Assembly: GCA_965277445.1 (NCBI GenBank)
Contig: CBDICY010000013.1
Coordinates: 1,860,001 to 1,924,000, forward strand
From: JAFMDF01 sp965277445
Lineage (GTDB): Bacteria > Bacteroidota > Bacteroidia > Chitinophagales > Saprospiraceae
Direction of reading: 5' to 3'
Length of the DNA stretch: 64,000 nt
The notes under the pieces were generated by a model. That model saw only the letters and a program-made list of their open reading frames with translations, made no database searches and had not been told where the DNA came from. Made by a program: the position numbers and the translations under genes. Shown here piece after piece: positions 53,256-61,313 of the stretch (positions are counted from its first letter, which is position 1; each line of letters begins with the position of its first letter).

Positions 53256-53576
53256 TTGGTTAGTTTACTGTTACTCCGAGAGCTATTTGTTGGTGTCTTA
53301 ATGGGAGATATAACGGTCTTATTAGAGGCTTCTATTTATGTTTTACTGTTGTATTTTTTAGTCAACAATCACGAACAAACCAAGGTAGCTTTATTGGCTT
53401 GGGCAGGAATTTATCTAGTCCTAATGACAGGGGTAAAAGCAGGTGCAAAGACTTTAGTTATTATGGCAGGTAATGGTTGGGAAATTGATTCGACTCGTTA
53501 TCAAATTGACCTTTTCTTGGTAGCCGTTGGTTTTTTTGTGTTACTATTTAGAAAGCATTTTTTTAGCAAAAACTGA
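53256..53576 (+). CDS. Small membrane protein, about four helices
   Basis: A 106-residue hydrophobic protein, listed from TTG at 53256. Upstream in frame the reading continues without a stop through Lys-Lys-Pro-Tyr-Arg-Phe-Phe-Phe-Ile-Ala, which looks like a natural N-terminus, so the true start may be a rare codon near 53215-53225. Helices lie at about 1-12, 20-36, 43-60 and 84-100. No family recognised. It may be co-transcribed with tmk. Confidence 0.55.
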   Translation: MVSLLLLRELFVGVLMGDITVLLEASIYVLLLYFLVNNHEQTKVALLAWAGIYLVLMTGVKAGAKTLVIMAGNGWEIDSTRYQIDLFLVAVGFFVLLFRKHFFSKN

Positions 53577-53780
53577 AAAAACATTTTGCAGAAAAATTAA
53601 AAATTTTTTAAATTTGCCTAAAAGGGTAAAGTCCTAGCTTCTTTGGACTATTTAACCTACTTTACAACCCCATCTTATTCTTAACCTTACTTTTTATCGA
53701 TTAATTTTTATTTAAGAACGTGAATGTTGGTTGTTCGCGTGTTCCAAATCAGCCATTCACCTATTACTAATTATTTTCGT

Positions 53781-55529
53781 ATGAAAACGTTATCAAACTT
53801 ATTGTTTTTAGGCTTGCTATTTTTGAGTATTATAAGTAATGCTCAAAAGGTAGATTTATCGTTGCGTTTTAATGCAAACAATGCGGCATATGAAGTGTAT
53901 GCTAAACCCGATTTTACCAAGAGAGAATTTTTAATGGGGGCAGGAAGCCAAGTAACCGTATTAATTCCATCGGATTTTGAAGACAAACCATTAGCCACTA
54001 ACAATTTAAAGGGAAATAAATGGGTAGATCAATCACCCGTTTATGCACCTACTGAAATGCCTAAAGCAGATTTACATACCTTTGTTTTACAAGGTGGTCA
54101 ATTTGATTTTAGCGCAGGTCAAGAAACTCAATTATTTAGTTTTTCATTACCGCTAAATTACGACCACAAGGAGGTGCGTTTATTTAGCAATAAATTAGAT
54201 AGCGGTGTTCGAGGTAAAAATGGTGCAAAAAAACTCGATAATTTTATCGCCAACGCTATTTCTTTAACTGATTTTTATAGAAGCAATTATGGGATTAGTA
54301 AAGAGATTGTAGGACATATAAAAGACTGGCGTGGCTATCCAATGAAAGGCGTAAAAGTTAAGGTAGATAATCAACCATTTACTTCTCTTTATGATGGACG
54401 CTTTGAATTTATGGATGTCTTGGTAAATGAAACGACTCAATTTCTATTACAAAAGGATATACCTGCTAAAACAGGAATTAGCACCGCAGATTTAATTCGT
54501 TTGCAGCAACATTTGACGGGTGAAAAATTATTCGACCAACCTTATCAATGGGTTGCCGCAGATTTAGATAATTCTGGTACGATTACTTATGGGGATTTAG
54601 CGTTATTGAAAGCAGTTATTAATGGTGATTCGGACAATGCAGGTTGGCGATTTTTACCAACTAATTGGTTAAATAAATCAGCAGATTATCAACAAAAAAT
54701 ACCTGTTACCATCCCCAAATTAATAGCAGAAAGAATTTATACTTTGAATTTTACAGGGATAAAAATGGGCGATATAGACGGAAGTTATACGGTAGATCCT
54801 AAGATACCTACCAATATTGCGCCAAGTCCCAAAACCTTGACAATTAATTTGTTAAATTCAGAATTGAAAGCTGGACAAAACTATGTAGTGCCTTTTTCGA
54901 CCAATGATTTTGCGTTGCTATCTGCTTATCAAATGACTTTGTTGATTGAACATGCGAGTATTACTCAATTAGAAAATACGTTTAAAAAACAGCCTGGACT
55001 TTCGTTGAAACAATTGCCCAAAGGAATTATTCTAGCCAATTGGTTAAATAATAAAAAAGGGAATAGCGTTTTAGTGAAAAATGAAAATAAACAGAGCGGA
55101 CATTACTCAGAAACGGCTATTTTGGAATTAGAAATTATGCCACAAAAAGATGGTTTACTAAGTGATTTTATTACTATTTTGGATCATCCAACTCGTACAG
55201 AGGCGTATGATACCGATGGAAAAGTAATGCCTTTGCAACTATTGTTTAGGAAAGCTCCTGAGGAAGAAGGGACTCTAGAATTATATCAAAACAGCCCAAA
55301 TCCTTTTAGAGAAACGACGGATATTAGTTATTTTTTACCAAAAGCAGGACCTGTTACCTTGACCTTAACCAATGAGGCTGGTCAGGTTTTAAAGGTATTA
55401 AAAAATAACGGGCAAAAAGGATTTAATGCGTTTACGATTGCAGGAAGTGACGTAGCAAAAGGATTGGTTTATTATCAATTAGAAACAGAATTTGGCACGG
55501 AAACTAAGAAGATGTTGCATTTGAATTAG
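53781..55529 (+). CDS. T9SS-secreted dockerin/cohesin-like surface protein
   Basis: A 582-residue protein from the ATG at 53781, which starts a clean signal peptide (Lys-Thr-Leu-Ser-Asn-Leu-Leu to Asn-Ala-Gln); a longer TTG-led frame exists at 53724. A dockerin-like pair with Asp-Leu-Asp-Asn-Ser-Gly-Thr-Ile and the closing Ile-Lys-Met-Gly-Asp-Ile-Asp-Gly lies in the middle, then a cohesin-like beta domain, and a T9SS sorting domain from Leu-Tyr-Gln-Asn-Ser-Pro-Asn-Pro-Phe. Its plan is like the gene at 47073, and identity is low enough to suggest an old duplication. It should be exposed on the outer membrane. Confidence 0.85.
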   Translation: MKTLSNLLFLGLLFLSIISNAQKVDLSLRFNANNAAYEVYAKPDFTKREFLMGAGSQVTVLIPSDFEDKPLATNNLKGNKWVDQSPVYAPTEMPKADLHTFVLQGGQFDFSAGQETQLFSFSLPLNYDHKEVRLFSNKLDSGVRGKNGAKKLDNFIANAISLTDFYRSNYGISKEIVGHIKDWRGYPMKGVKVKVDNQPFTSLYDGRFEFMDVLVNETTQFLLQKDIPAKTGISTADLIRLQQHLTGEKLFDQPYQWVAADLDNSGTITYGDLALLKAVINGDSDNAGWRFLPTNWLNKSADYQQKIPVTIPKLIAERIYTLNFTGIKMGDIDGSYTVDPKIPTNIAPSPKTLTINLLNSELKAGQNYVVPFSTNDFALLSAYQMTLLIEHASITQLENTFKKQPGLSLKQLPKGIILANWLNNKKGNSVLVKNENKQSGHYSETAILELEIMPQKDGLLSDFITILDHPTRTEAYDTDGKVMPLQLLFRKAPEEEGTLELYQNSPNPFRETTDISYFLPKAGPVTLTLTNEAGQVLKVLKNNGQKGFNAFTIAGSDVAKGLVYYQLETEFGTETKKMLHLN

Positions 55530-55628
55530 GGAGAGGATTAATTTATTTTCCTAACCTTGCATCCCTTTCAAAAATGGGTTGTCTATAATAAAAACACCTT
55601 CTTAGTTAACACCTAAAATTTTTGAAAG

Positions 55629-56906
55629 ATGAGAAATAAAATCACCCGTAAACGAAATCTTACTGTTTTATTAGCCGTTGCTTTTGCTTGCTTTTTTTCA
55701 ACCTCCGTAAGCGCTCAAAATTACTCTGAGGCTTGGATATATGGAGACGTCACCACTTGGGACGGAGATACTTACAAAGGACAACTTCGCTGGGGAAAGG
55801 AAGAGGCATTTTGGACAGATATGTTCAATGCCAGTAAAATTGAGAATGAAAACTTAGATTATTTAGATGATGATATTAAAAAGAGCATTGCTCAAAGTCG
55901 AGGATGGCATAATGATAATAAATGGGGGAAATGGGTTAGTAGAAACATTAGCATTAACAACCATAATTACGATTTTACTCATCAATTTTCTGTGCAATTC
56001 GGAGAAATAGCAGAAATTAAACGGAAAAATAGTTCTAAAGTCTACCTAACGATGAGAGATGGCGAAACCATTAAACTAAATGGAAGTGGCTATAATGACA
56101 TTGGGGCAAAAATTAGAGTATATGACCCAGAAATTGGGAAGATTGAATTGGACTGGTCGGATATCGAAACGGTTCGATTTAAGGCAACTCCTAAAGGTTT
56201 AAAGAGCGAAATTGGCACACCATTATTTGGAAAAGTAGAATCTTGGACAGGGACTTATGAAGGCTATATTATTTGGGATAAGGACGAAAGAGTCGGTACC
56301 GATAAGTTAGATGGAGAAACGAGAGATGCAGATATGTCCATAGAATTTGCCAATATTAAAAGTATCAAACAAAGAGGCAATAGTAGTGAGGTTACTTTAA
56401 AAAGTGGCCGAACTTATAGAATGGGAGATTCTAATGATGTGGATAATGGAAATAGAGGAGTCATAGTGGTAATGCCAGGGAAGGGTAGAGTAGTGATAGA
56501 CTGGGATGACTTTGATCAAGTTACTTTTACAGATAAGCCAGCAATTGAGCTGAAATCTTACAACAGTTTTGCCAAACCAGAAAAAATCAATGGGACGGTA
56601 ACTACAGAAGATGGAAAGTCTTACACAGGAAATATCATTTATGATTTAGATGAAACTTATTCTTACGAGATTTTAGACGGTCAAATCAAAGATACTGAAT
56701 TTGAATTGCCATTCCGAACAATTAAAAGCATTCAGCCAAGAGGTGGCGATGAAAGTATGGTGGTTTTAAAGTCTGGCGAAAAATACGAATTAGAAGATTC
56801 GCAAGATGTTAATGAAAGAAATACAGGGATCTTAGTATTTGATAAAGGGCCTGAGAACCCAGTTTATATCTTTTGGGAAGATGTGAAGAAAATTGAGTTT
56901 AAGTAA
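55629..56906 (+). CDS. Secreted protein of three tandem beta-rich repeats
   Basis: A 425-residue protein with a signal peptide (about 29 residues, ending Val-Ser-Ala-Gln). The rest is three copies of a unit of about 120-130 residues, at roughly 30-165, 170-300 and 300-425. Each has Gly-x-Val-x-Thr-x-Asp-Gly-x-x-Tyr, then Ile-Lys-Ser-Ile-like strands, Val-x-Leu-x-Ser-Gly, Asp-Val-x-x-x-Asn-x-Gly and a closing Trp-x-Asp-x-x-x-Val-x-Phe. Acidic residues dominate. No sorting domain or known family was recognised. It is followed by a clear terminator. Confidence 0.75.
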   Translation: MRNKITRKRNLTVLLAVAFACFFSTSVSAQNYSEAWIYGDVTTWDGDTYKGQLRWGKEEAFWTDMFNASKIENENLDYLDDDIKKSIAQSRGWHNDNKWGKWVSRNISINNHNYDFTHQFSVQFGEIAEIKRKNSSKVYLTMRDGETIKLNGSGYNDIGAKIRVYDPEIGKIELDWSDIETVRFKATPKGLKSEIGTPLFGKVESWTGTYEGYIIWDKDERVGTDKLDGETRDADMSIEFANIKSIKQRGNSSEVTLKSGRTYRMGDSNDVDNGNRGVIVVMPGKGRVVIDWDDFDQVTFTDKPAIELKSYNSFAKPEKINGTVTTEDGKSYTGNIIYDLDETYSYEILDGQIKDTEFELPFRTIKSIQPRGGDESMVVLKSGEKYELEDSQDVNERNTGILVFDKGPENPVYIFWEDVKKIEFK

Positions 56907-56934
56907 AGTTGATTCTTTGAAGTAGCTTAAATAC

Positions 56935-56976
56935 AAAAAATGCTATCGACGAATATATGGTCGGTAGCATTTTTTT
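56935..56976 (+). terminator. Intrinsic terminator
   Basis: AATGCTATCGAC (to 56950) and GTCGGTAGCATT (from 56960) form a stem of about 11-12 bp with one G-U pair, followed by seven T bases. It ends the three-repeat protein gene 28 bases after its stop. Confidence 0.85.
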
Positions 56977-57194
56977 ATGCCTACTCCTAGCCTATTACTA
57001 TTGCGATGTGATGTTTCTAAAGTTTGGATTCGTCAAATGTAATCGCCAATTTTTATTGGCTGATGATTCGTAAATAATTGATAGTCAATATGTCCTGAAT
57101 CAATCAATGAGTTTGGCGGGTACGAATTACTATCAAAATATTGGTTTTACAACCAAATACCTACTGCCAACTGTGGTTACTGCCTACTGTCATA

Positions 57195-58016
57195 CTACTC
57201 ATTCAACTGTTCGCCACAATACTTACAAAAAACAGCATCATCATCATGCCCTTCTTCTCCACAATAGCGGCATGCTTGCGTATTGTGTTGCAATTCTTTT
57301 TGATTTAATAATTCGGATGAAACAATGCCTGTTGGGACGGCAATGACGACGTAACCCATAATCATGATGGCGGCGGCTACAAATTGTCCACCAGCGGTTT
57401 GAGGAGCAATATCTCCATAACCGACCGTTGTTAGAGTAACAATTGCCCAATAAATACTACGGGGAATGCTCGTAAATCCAGTATTCGCTCCTGACTCAAT
57501 CAGATACATTAAAGACCCCATAATCATTACGATTAAGAGGATAAAAACTAAGAAAACGGTAATCTTTGCTCGGCTTGCTTTTAAGGCATTTAGGATTAAG
57601 TGCCCTTCTTTTAAAAAATGCGCTAATTTAAAAATTCTAAAGACTCTGAATAGTCGTAAAGCCCTGATAACCATTAATGTATGTGCGCCAGTAATCAATA
57701 GGCTGAGGTAGGTTGGTAGAATAGAAAGCAAGTCAACAATGCCATAAAAACTTTTGGCATATTTCATTGGATTGTAAACACAATATAACCTAAGCCCATA
57801 TTCTATAGTAAAAAAGATGGTAAAAATCCATTCTAAAATATAAAAGGTCTCTTGGTAATTAACTTGTAATTCGCCTACGCTTTCTAGCATTACGACGATT
57901 ACACTAGCAATAATCATAACCATTAGAAAAACATCGAAGAATTTACCTGCGGGCGTATCTGCCTCGAAAATAATTTCGTGTATCTTTTCTTTTCTTGGAT
58001 TTAATGTTGTCGGCAT
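57195..58016 (-). CDS. Voltage-gated-like potassium channel with C-terminal zinc ribbon
   Basis: A 273-residue six-helix ion channel. S4 is visible as Arg-Ala-Leu-Arg-Leu-Phe-Arg-Val-Phe-Arg with arginines every third residue; the pore has the selectivity filter Thr-Val-Gly-Tyr-Gly-Asp. After S6 a short linker leads to Cys-Arg-Tyr-Cys-Gly and Cys-Lys-Tyr-Cys-Gly, a zinc ribbon of about 28 residues in the cytoplasm. Family members carry K+ through the inner membrane; the ribbon may sense or anchor. It is preceded by a -7 box at 58055-58062. Confidence 0.9.
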   Translation of the reverse strand: MPTTLNPRKEKIHEIIFEADTPAGKFFDVFLMVMIIASVIVVMLESVGELQVNYQETFYILEWIFTIFFTIEYGLRLYCVYNPMKYAKSFYGIVDLLSILPTYLSLLITGAHTLMVIRALRLFRVFRIFKLAHFLKEGHLILNALKASRAKITVFLVFILLIVMIMGSLMYLIESGANTGFTSIPRSIYWAIVTLTTVGYGDIAPQTAGGQFVAAAIMIMGYVVIAVPTGIVSSELLNQKELQHNTQACRYCGEEGHDDDAVFCKYCGEQLNE

Positions 58017-58054
58017 ATATTGTTAAGCAGAATGATAGGTAGATTTTCTTTTGA

Positions 58055-58062
58055 CAAAAGTA
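58055..58062 (-). promoter_or_regulatory. Candidate -7 box for the potassium channel gene
   Basis: Minus strand TACTTTTG, 38 bases before the ATG at 58016. No -33 TTG was found. Confidence 0.4.
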
Positions 58063-58126
58063 GAAAAAAATCAGGGGGTTTGAAAGAAGGTTGGGAGAAA
58101 CGAGTAGCCGATTCTCCAAACTTTGC

Positions 58127-59017
58127 TTATTTTTCTGTATGCGATTGGTTTACTAAAGGGGCTAATAGTCTGATAATAGTAGCTCCGATTAAACTAATAA
58201 CACTTGCCATTAATAGCAATCCTAATAAATAGGCATAATACTCAATTGTCCATTCAAAGGCCGTTTTTAGCCGATGCACTAAAGGAATTTTACTTTCTTT
58301 TATTTTAAATTCTTCCAAAGTATATTTGATGGTACAAAATTCATTTTCTTCATCAAACTCTCCTAAATCAATTCCTAGACTTTGTATCTTTTCTTCCATT
58401 TCCAATATCTTTCCCTCTAAAGCAATCAATTCTTCCAATTTTCCGCCTTGACTTTTGAAGGATTTCAAGCTAGCTAAGTTTTTTTCAAGCGATACCTTTT
58501 TGACTTGCAAATTTTTAAATTCACTAGTTTTATCCACTTTATCTACTCTAAAGCCCACTAATTTTCCAATTGTAGCTAAAGAATCGGTCATTTCTTCAAA
58601 TTTCGTAGGATCTACGCCAATTGCTAAATGAAGATACCGATTGTTTTTTAAACCAGATTTTTGTTCAAATTGAATTAAGGCATTAAAGGATTTGATTAAT
58701 TGCCGAGTTTGATTTTCTGCTTCCTCAAATTTGGTACTTTTATTACTGATAGAAGCCACTTTTTCATATTTCTGGTCTACACTCATCGGAGTTTTTACAC
58801 TCGAAGCATTTTGTCGAATTATTTTTTTAGAGGCATAATTCCTGGTACTAAAGCTGGAAGTCAAACGATTTTCTGAATTAACCATTTGATTTAGGAGCGC
58901 TGTTTCAGAGAGGCTATTTTGCGGATAAGCAACAAAACCATAAACCAATCGAAACAAGAAGAGACCTAGAAATCCTATAATGAATACAATTACGGACTTT
59001 TGAACTGTTTTTCTCAT
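58127..59017 (-). CDS. DUF4349 membrane-anchored protein
   Basis: A 296-residue protein. An N-terminal hydrophobic segment at about 9-28, a periplasmic domain with a long coiled coil (about 160-225, Leu-Glu-Lys-Asn-Leu-Ala and Glu-Leu-Ile-Ala-Leu-Glu), and a C-terminal helix at about 258-285 form the typical DUF4349 plan. The role is unknown; family members are envelope proteins. It lies upstream of the channel gene on the same strand with a gap of 110 bases, which could be one transcript. Confidence 0.8.
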   Translation of the reverse strand: MRKTVQKSVIVFIIGFLGLFLFRLVYGFVAYPQNSLSETALLNQMVNSENRLTSSFSTRNYASKKIIRQNASSVKTPMSVDQKYEKVASISNKSTKFEEAENQTRQLIKSFNALIQFEQKSGLKNNRYLHLAIGVDPTKFEEMTDSLATIGKLVGFRVDKVDKTSEFKNLQVKKVSLEKNLASLKSFKSQGGKLEELIALEGKILEMEEKIQSLGIDLGEFDEENEFCTIKYTLEEFKIKESKIPLVHRLKTAFEWTIEYYAYLLGLLLMASVISLIGATIIRLLAPLVNQSHTEK

Positions 59018-59207
59018 ATTCTTTGAAGTTTTTATATCTTGAATAATTCATTAGACTTATACCTCTATAAGAGAATAGAAAGAAGTAATAAGTCTAATTT
59101 ATATTTCAAAACGACTTCAAGGAGAAGAAATGATATACAACGATCTCGATAATCGACTAACTGCTATTTTTAGTCTATTTGAAAGAAGGTAACTTTTACA
59201 TCTAAAA

Positions 59208-60110
59208 TCATCCAATTTTTAGCCCCATTTTCTTCCGCAAAGTTTTGGCACGTTTATCTTCGCCATCATGACTCCAACCGGGGGCGTAAAAAATATATTT
59301 TAACTTATCTGACCATTTAGAAGCCCGTTTAACATCTCGCCAAATAGCCGCATATTCATGTCCTGCAACGACAAAAGGATTATGGGTTTTAATATTTTCG
59401 GTTAAGCCATAAACTGGTTTTTCTATATCCTTTTCTTCTGAAAATGTACCAAATAATCGATCCCAAATAATTAAAACACCTGCATGATTACAATCCAAAT
59501 AGCGAATATTAGAGGCATGATGTACTCGATGATGAGAAGGGGTATTAAAAATAAACTCATACCAACTCGGTAATTTATCAACCAATTCGGTATGCACCCA
59601 AAATTGATAAAATAGATTGATAGAAATAATGATAAACATCATCAAAGGATCAAATCCTAAAAGCGGCAACCACATCCAAAATAGAAATTTATGAATCCGT
59701 TCTCCAACTCCTTGTCGCAAAGCGGTGCCAAAATTGAATCGCTCCGAGGAATGATGCGGGACATGTCCTGCCCAAAATAAGCGGACTTCATGATTCATTC
59801 GATGAAACCAATAATAGGCAAAATCATCTAAGAAAAACAGGATGGTCCAGGCCCACCATTGCCGACCAATTATATCTCTGAGTGGGCTTAATTCGTGGAG
59901 GTAATAGAAGGCGATAAAAGCAAATAATTTAGGCAAAACTTCAATGATAGCCGTAAAAATAAGCATCCAAAAAGACGACATAGCATCTTTCCGATCATAA
60001 ATATCTTTGTCAATCATCACTTCGGCAATAATTGCTAAAATAAAAATAGGCAAAGCAATAATAGTCAAATTATCCTGCGCCATTAAATCTAAAAAGTATT
60101 GGATATCCAT
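59208..60110 (-). CDS. Fatty acid hydroxylase/sterol desaturase family protein
   Basis: A 300-residue membrane di-iron oxygenase. The eight-histidine boxes are present: His-Arg-Met-Asn-His-Glu near 105, His-Val-Pro-His-His-Ser near 116 and His-Arg-Val-His-His-Ala near 195. Four or more hydrophobic segments surround them. It hydroxylates or desaturates a lipid or sterol-like chain; the substrate cannot be read. It stands alone, divergent from the DUF6435/SDR pair. Confidence 0.88.
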   Translation of the reverse strand: MDIQYFLDLMAQDNLTIIALPIFILAIIAEVMIDKDIYDRKDAMSSFWMLIFTAIIEVLPKLFAFIAFYYLHELSPLRDIIGRQWWAWTILFFLDDFAYYWFHRMNHEVRLFWAGHVPHHSSERFNFGTALRQGVGERIHKFLFWMWLPLLGFDPLMMFIIISINLFYQFWVHTELVDKLPSWYEFIFNTPSHHRVHHASNIRYLDCNHAGVLIIWDRLFGTFSEEKDIEKPVYGLTENIKTHNPFVVAGHEYAAIWRDVKRASKWSDKLKYIFYAPGWSHDGEDKRAKTLRKKMGLKIG

Positions 60111-60375
60111 TGCATTTAATTATTTGGCTAAAGTTAAGAAGATTTTTTATAACTATTTGGCGAAGGGCATTGGGCGGAGGGCAAAGAGTAGTAATACGAG
60201 TATTTGAAAGTTGGGTTTTCTTACAAATTATTCATTGAGTGATTATTCCTCAGCCCCACGCTCTACGCTCTCTGCAAAATAAATCCCATTATTTCGGAAA
60301 AACCAAATACTAAAACCTTTCTTCCTTCTTCTTGTTACGGTTCTGTACTTAATTATTAACCAAAAAAGAAATAGT

Positions 60376-60552
60376 ATGTTTGGATTATTTAAGAAAGACC
60401 CAACTAAAAAATTAGAAAAGGAATACGAACAATTGATGGAAAAAGCTAGAAATGTACAACGCTCTGGAGATTTAAGAGCTTATGCGGTATTGATCGAAGA
60501 ATCTGAAACCATTTTAAGTAAAATAGACGCTATAAAAAATGCAAGGAAATAA
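60376..60552 (+). CDS. DUF6435-like small protein
   Basis: A 58-residue protein: Met-Phe-Gly-Leu-Phe-Lys-Lys-Asp-Pro, followed by two amphipathic helices (about 8-30 and 33-57) rich in Lys and Glu. The N-terminus Phe-Gly-Leu-Phe-Lys-Lys-Asp-Pro and helix pattern match the DUF6435 family. Role unknown. Its stop codon overlaps the start of the SDR gene by 14 bases in another frame, which indicates translational coupling. Confidence 0.75.
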   Translation: MFGLFKKDPTKKLEKEYEQLMEKARNVQRSGDLRAYAVLIEESETILSKIDAIKNARK

Positions 60553-61243
60553 TTATGTAGTAGTTGGTGGAAGTTCTGGTATAGGTTTAGAATTGGTTAA
60601 ATTGATTAGTGAGGCAGGTGGCAATGTTTTGGTGTATTCTAGAACGAATGAGCACTTAACAGGATTGGCAAACGTATCGCATATTACATTGGATATATTG
60701 ACTGATGAAATACCTTCGAATACCTTACCAGAATTAATTCATGGATTAGCCTACTGTCCAGGAAGTATTGTTTTAAAGCCATTTCGTTCTTTAAAACCTG
60801 CACAATTCCAATCGGATTTTGATATAAATGTATTGGGAGCAGTCAAAACAATGAAAGCTTGTTTTAAAGGATTGAAAAAATCAGGTGCTGGTGGTGTGCT
60901 TTTATTTAGTACGGTGGCGGTCCAACAAGGTATGGCTTTTCATGCGTCTATTGCGGCAGCTAAAGGAGCAATTGAGGGGCTCACAAAATCCTTAGCCGCA
61001 GAATGGGCACCGACTATTCGAGTGAATTGTATTGCGCCTTCTTTGACGCATACGCCATTGGCTGGAAGACTCTTATCGACTCCAGAAAAGAAAGAAGCTT
61101 CTGGCGTAAGACATCCATTGAAAAGGGTAGGAGAGGCAAAGGAAATTGCCGAGATGGATGCCTTTTTACTGTCTGAAAAAGCAGGCTGGATGACCGGGCA
61201 GATTATTGGAATGGATGGTGGAATGTCTAGCGTTCGGGTTTGA
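60539..61243 (+). CDS. SDR family oxidoreductase lacking the catalytic tyrosine
   Basis: A 234-residue short-chain dehydrogenase/reductase. The cofactor site Gly10-Gly-Ser-Ser-Gly-Ile-Gly and Asn97-Val-Leu-Gly are present, as are Ser124 and Lys142. At the place of the catalytic Tyr (four residues before the Lys) there is Ile138, in His-Ala-Ser-Ile-Ala-Ala-Ala-Lys. The sequence around it recalls an SDR subgroup with the same change, so function may differ from ordinary dehydrogenation. It overlaps the DUF6435 gene by 14 bases. Start ATG 60539. Confidence 0.85.
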   Translation: MQGNNYVVVGGSSGIGLELVKLISEAGGNVLVYSRTNEHLTGLANVSHITLDILTDEIPSNTLPELIHGLAYCPGSIVLKPFRSLKPAQFQSDFDINVLGAVKTMKACFKGLKKSGAGGVLLFSTVAVQQGMAFHASIAAAKGAIEGLTKSLAAEWAPTIRVNCIAPSLTHTPLAGRLLSTPEKKEASGVRHPLKRVGEAKEIAEMDAFLLSEKAGWMTGQIIGMDGGMSSVRV

Positions 61244-61253
61244 GATCGGTTAT

Positions 61254-61294
61254 CAGTTATCGGTTATCGGTTGTCCGTTACAAACCGATAACTG
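61254..61294. repeat. Hairpin between convergent genes, GTTATCGG-type words
   Basis: CAGTTATCGGTT (61254-61265) and AACCGATAACTG (61283-61294) are exact complements; the surrounding bases repeat GGTTATC and GACAACC words. It lies between the SDR gene and the discoidin/FN3 gene, which converge, and may stop read-through from both sides. Confidence 0.65.
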
Positions 61295-61313
61295 ACAACC
61301 GACAACTGTACCC

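Noticed and set aside
53724..53780. TTG-led N-terminal extension of the dockerin-like gene
   Set aside because: A clean signal peptide begins at ATG 53781; the added residues would put a polar stretch before it.
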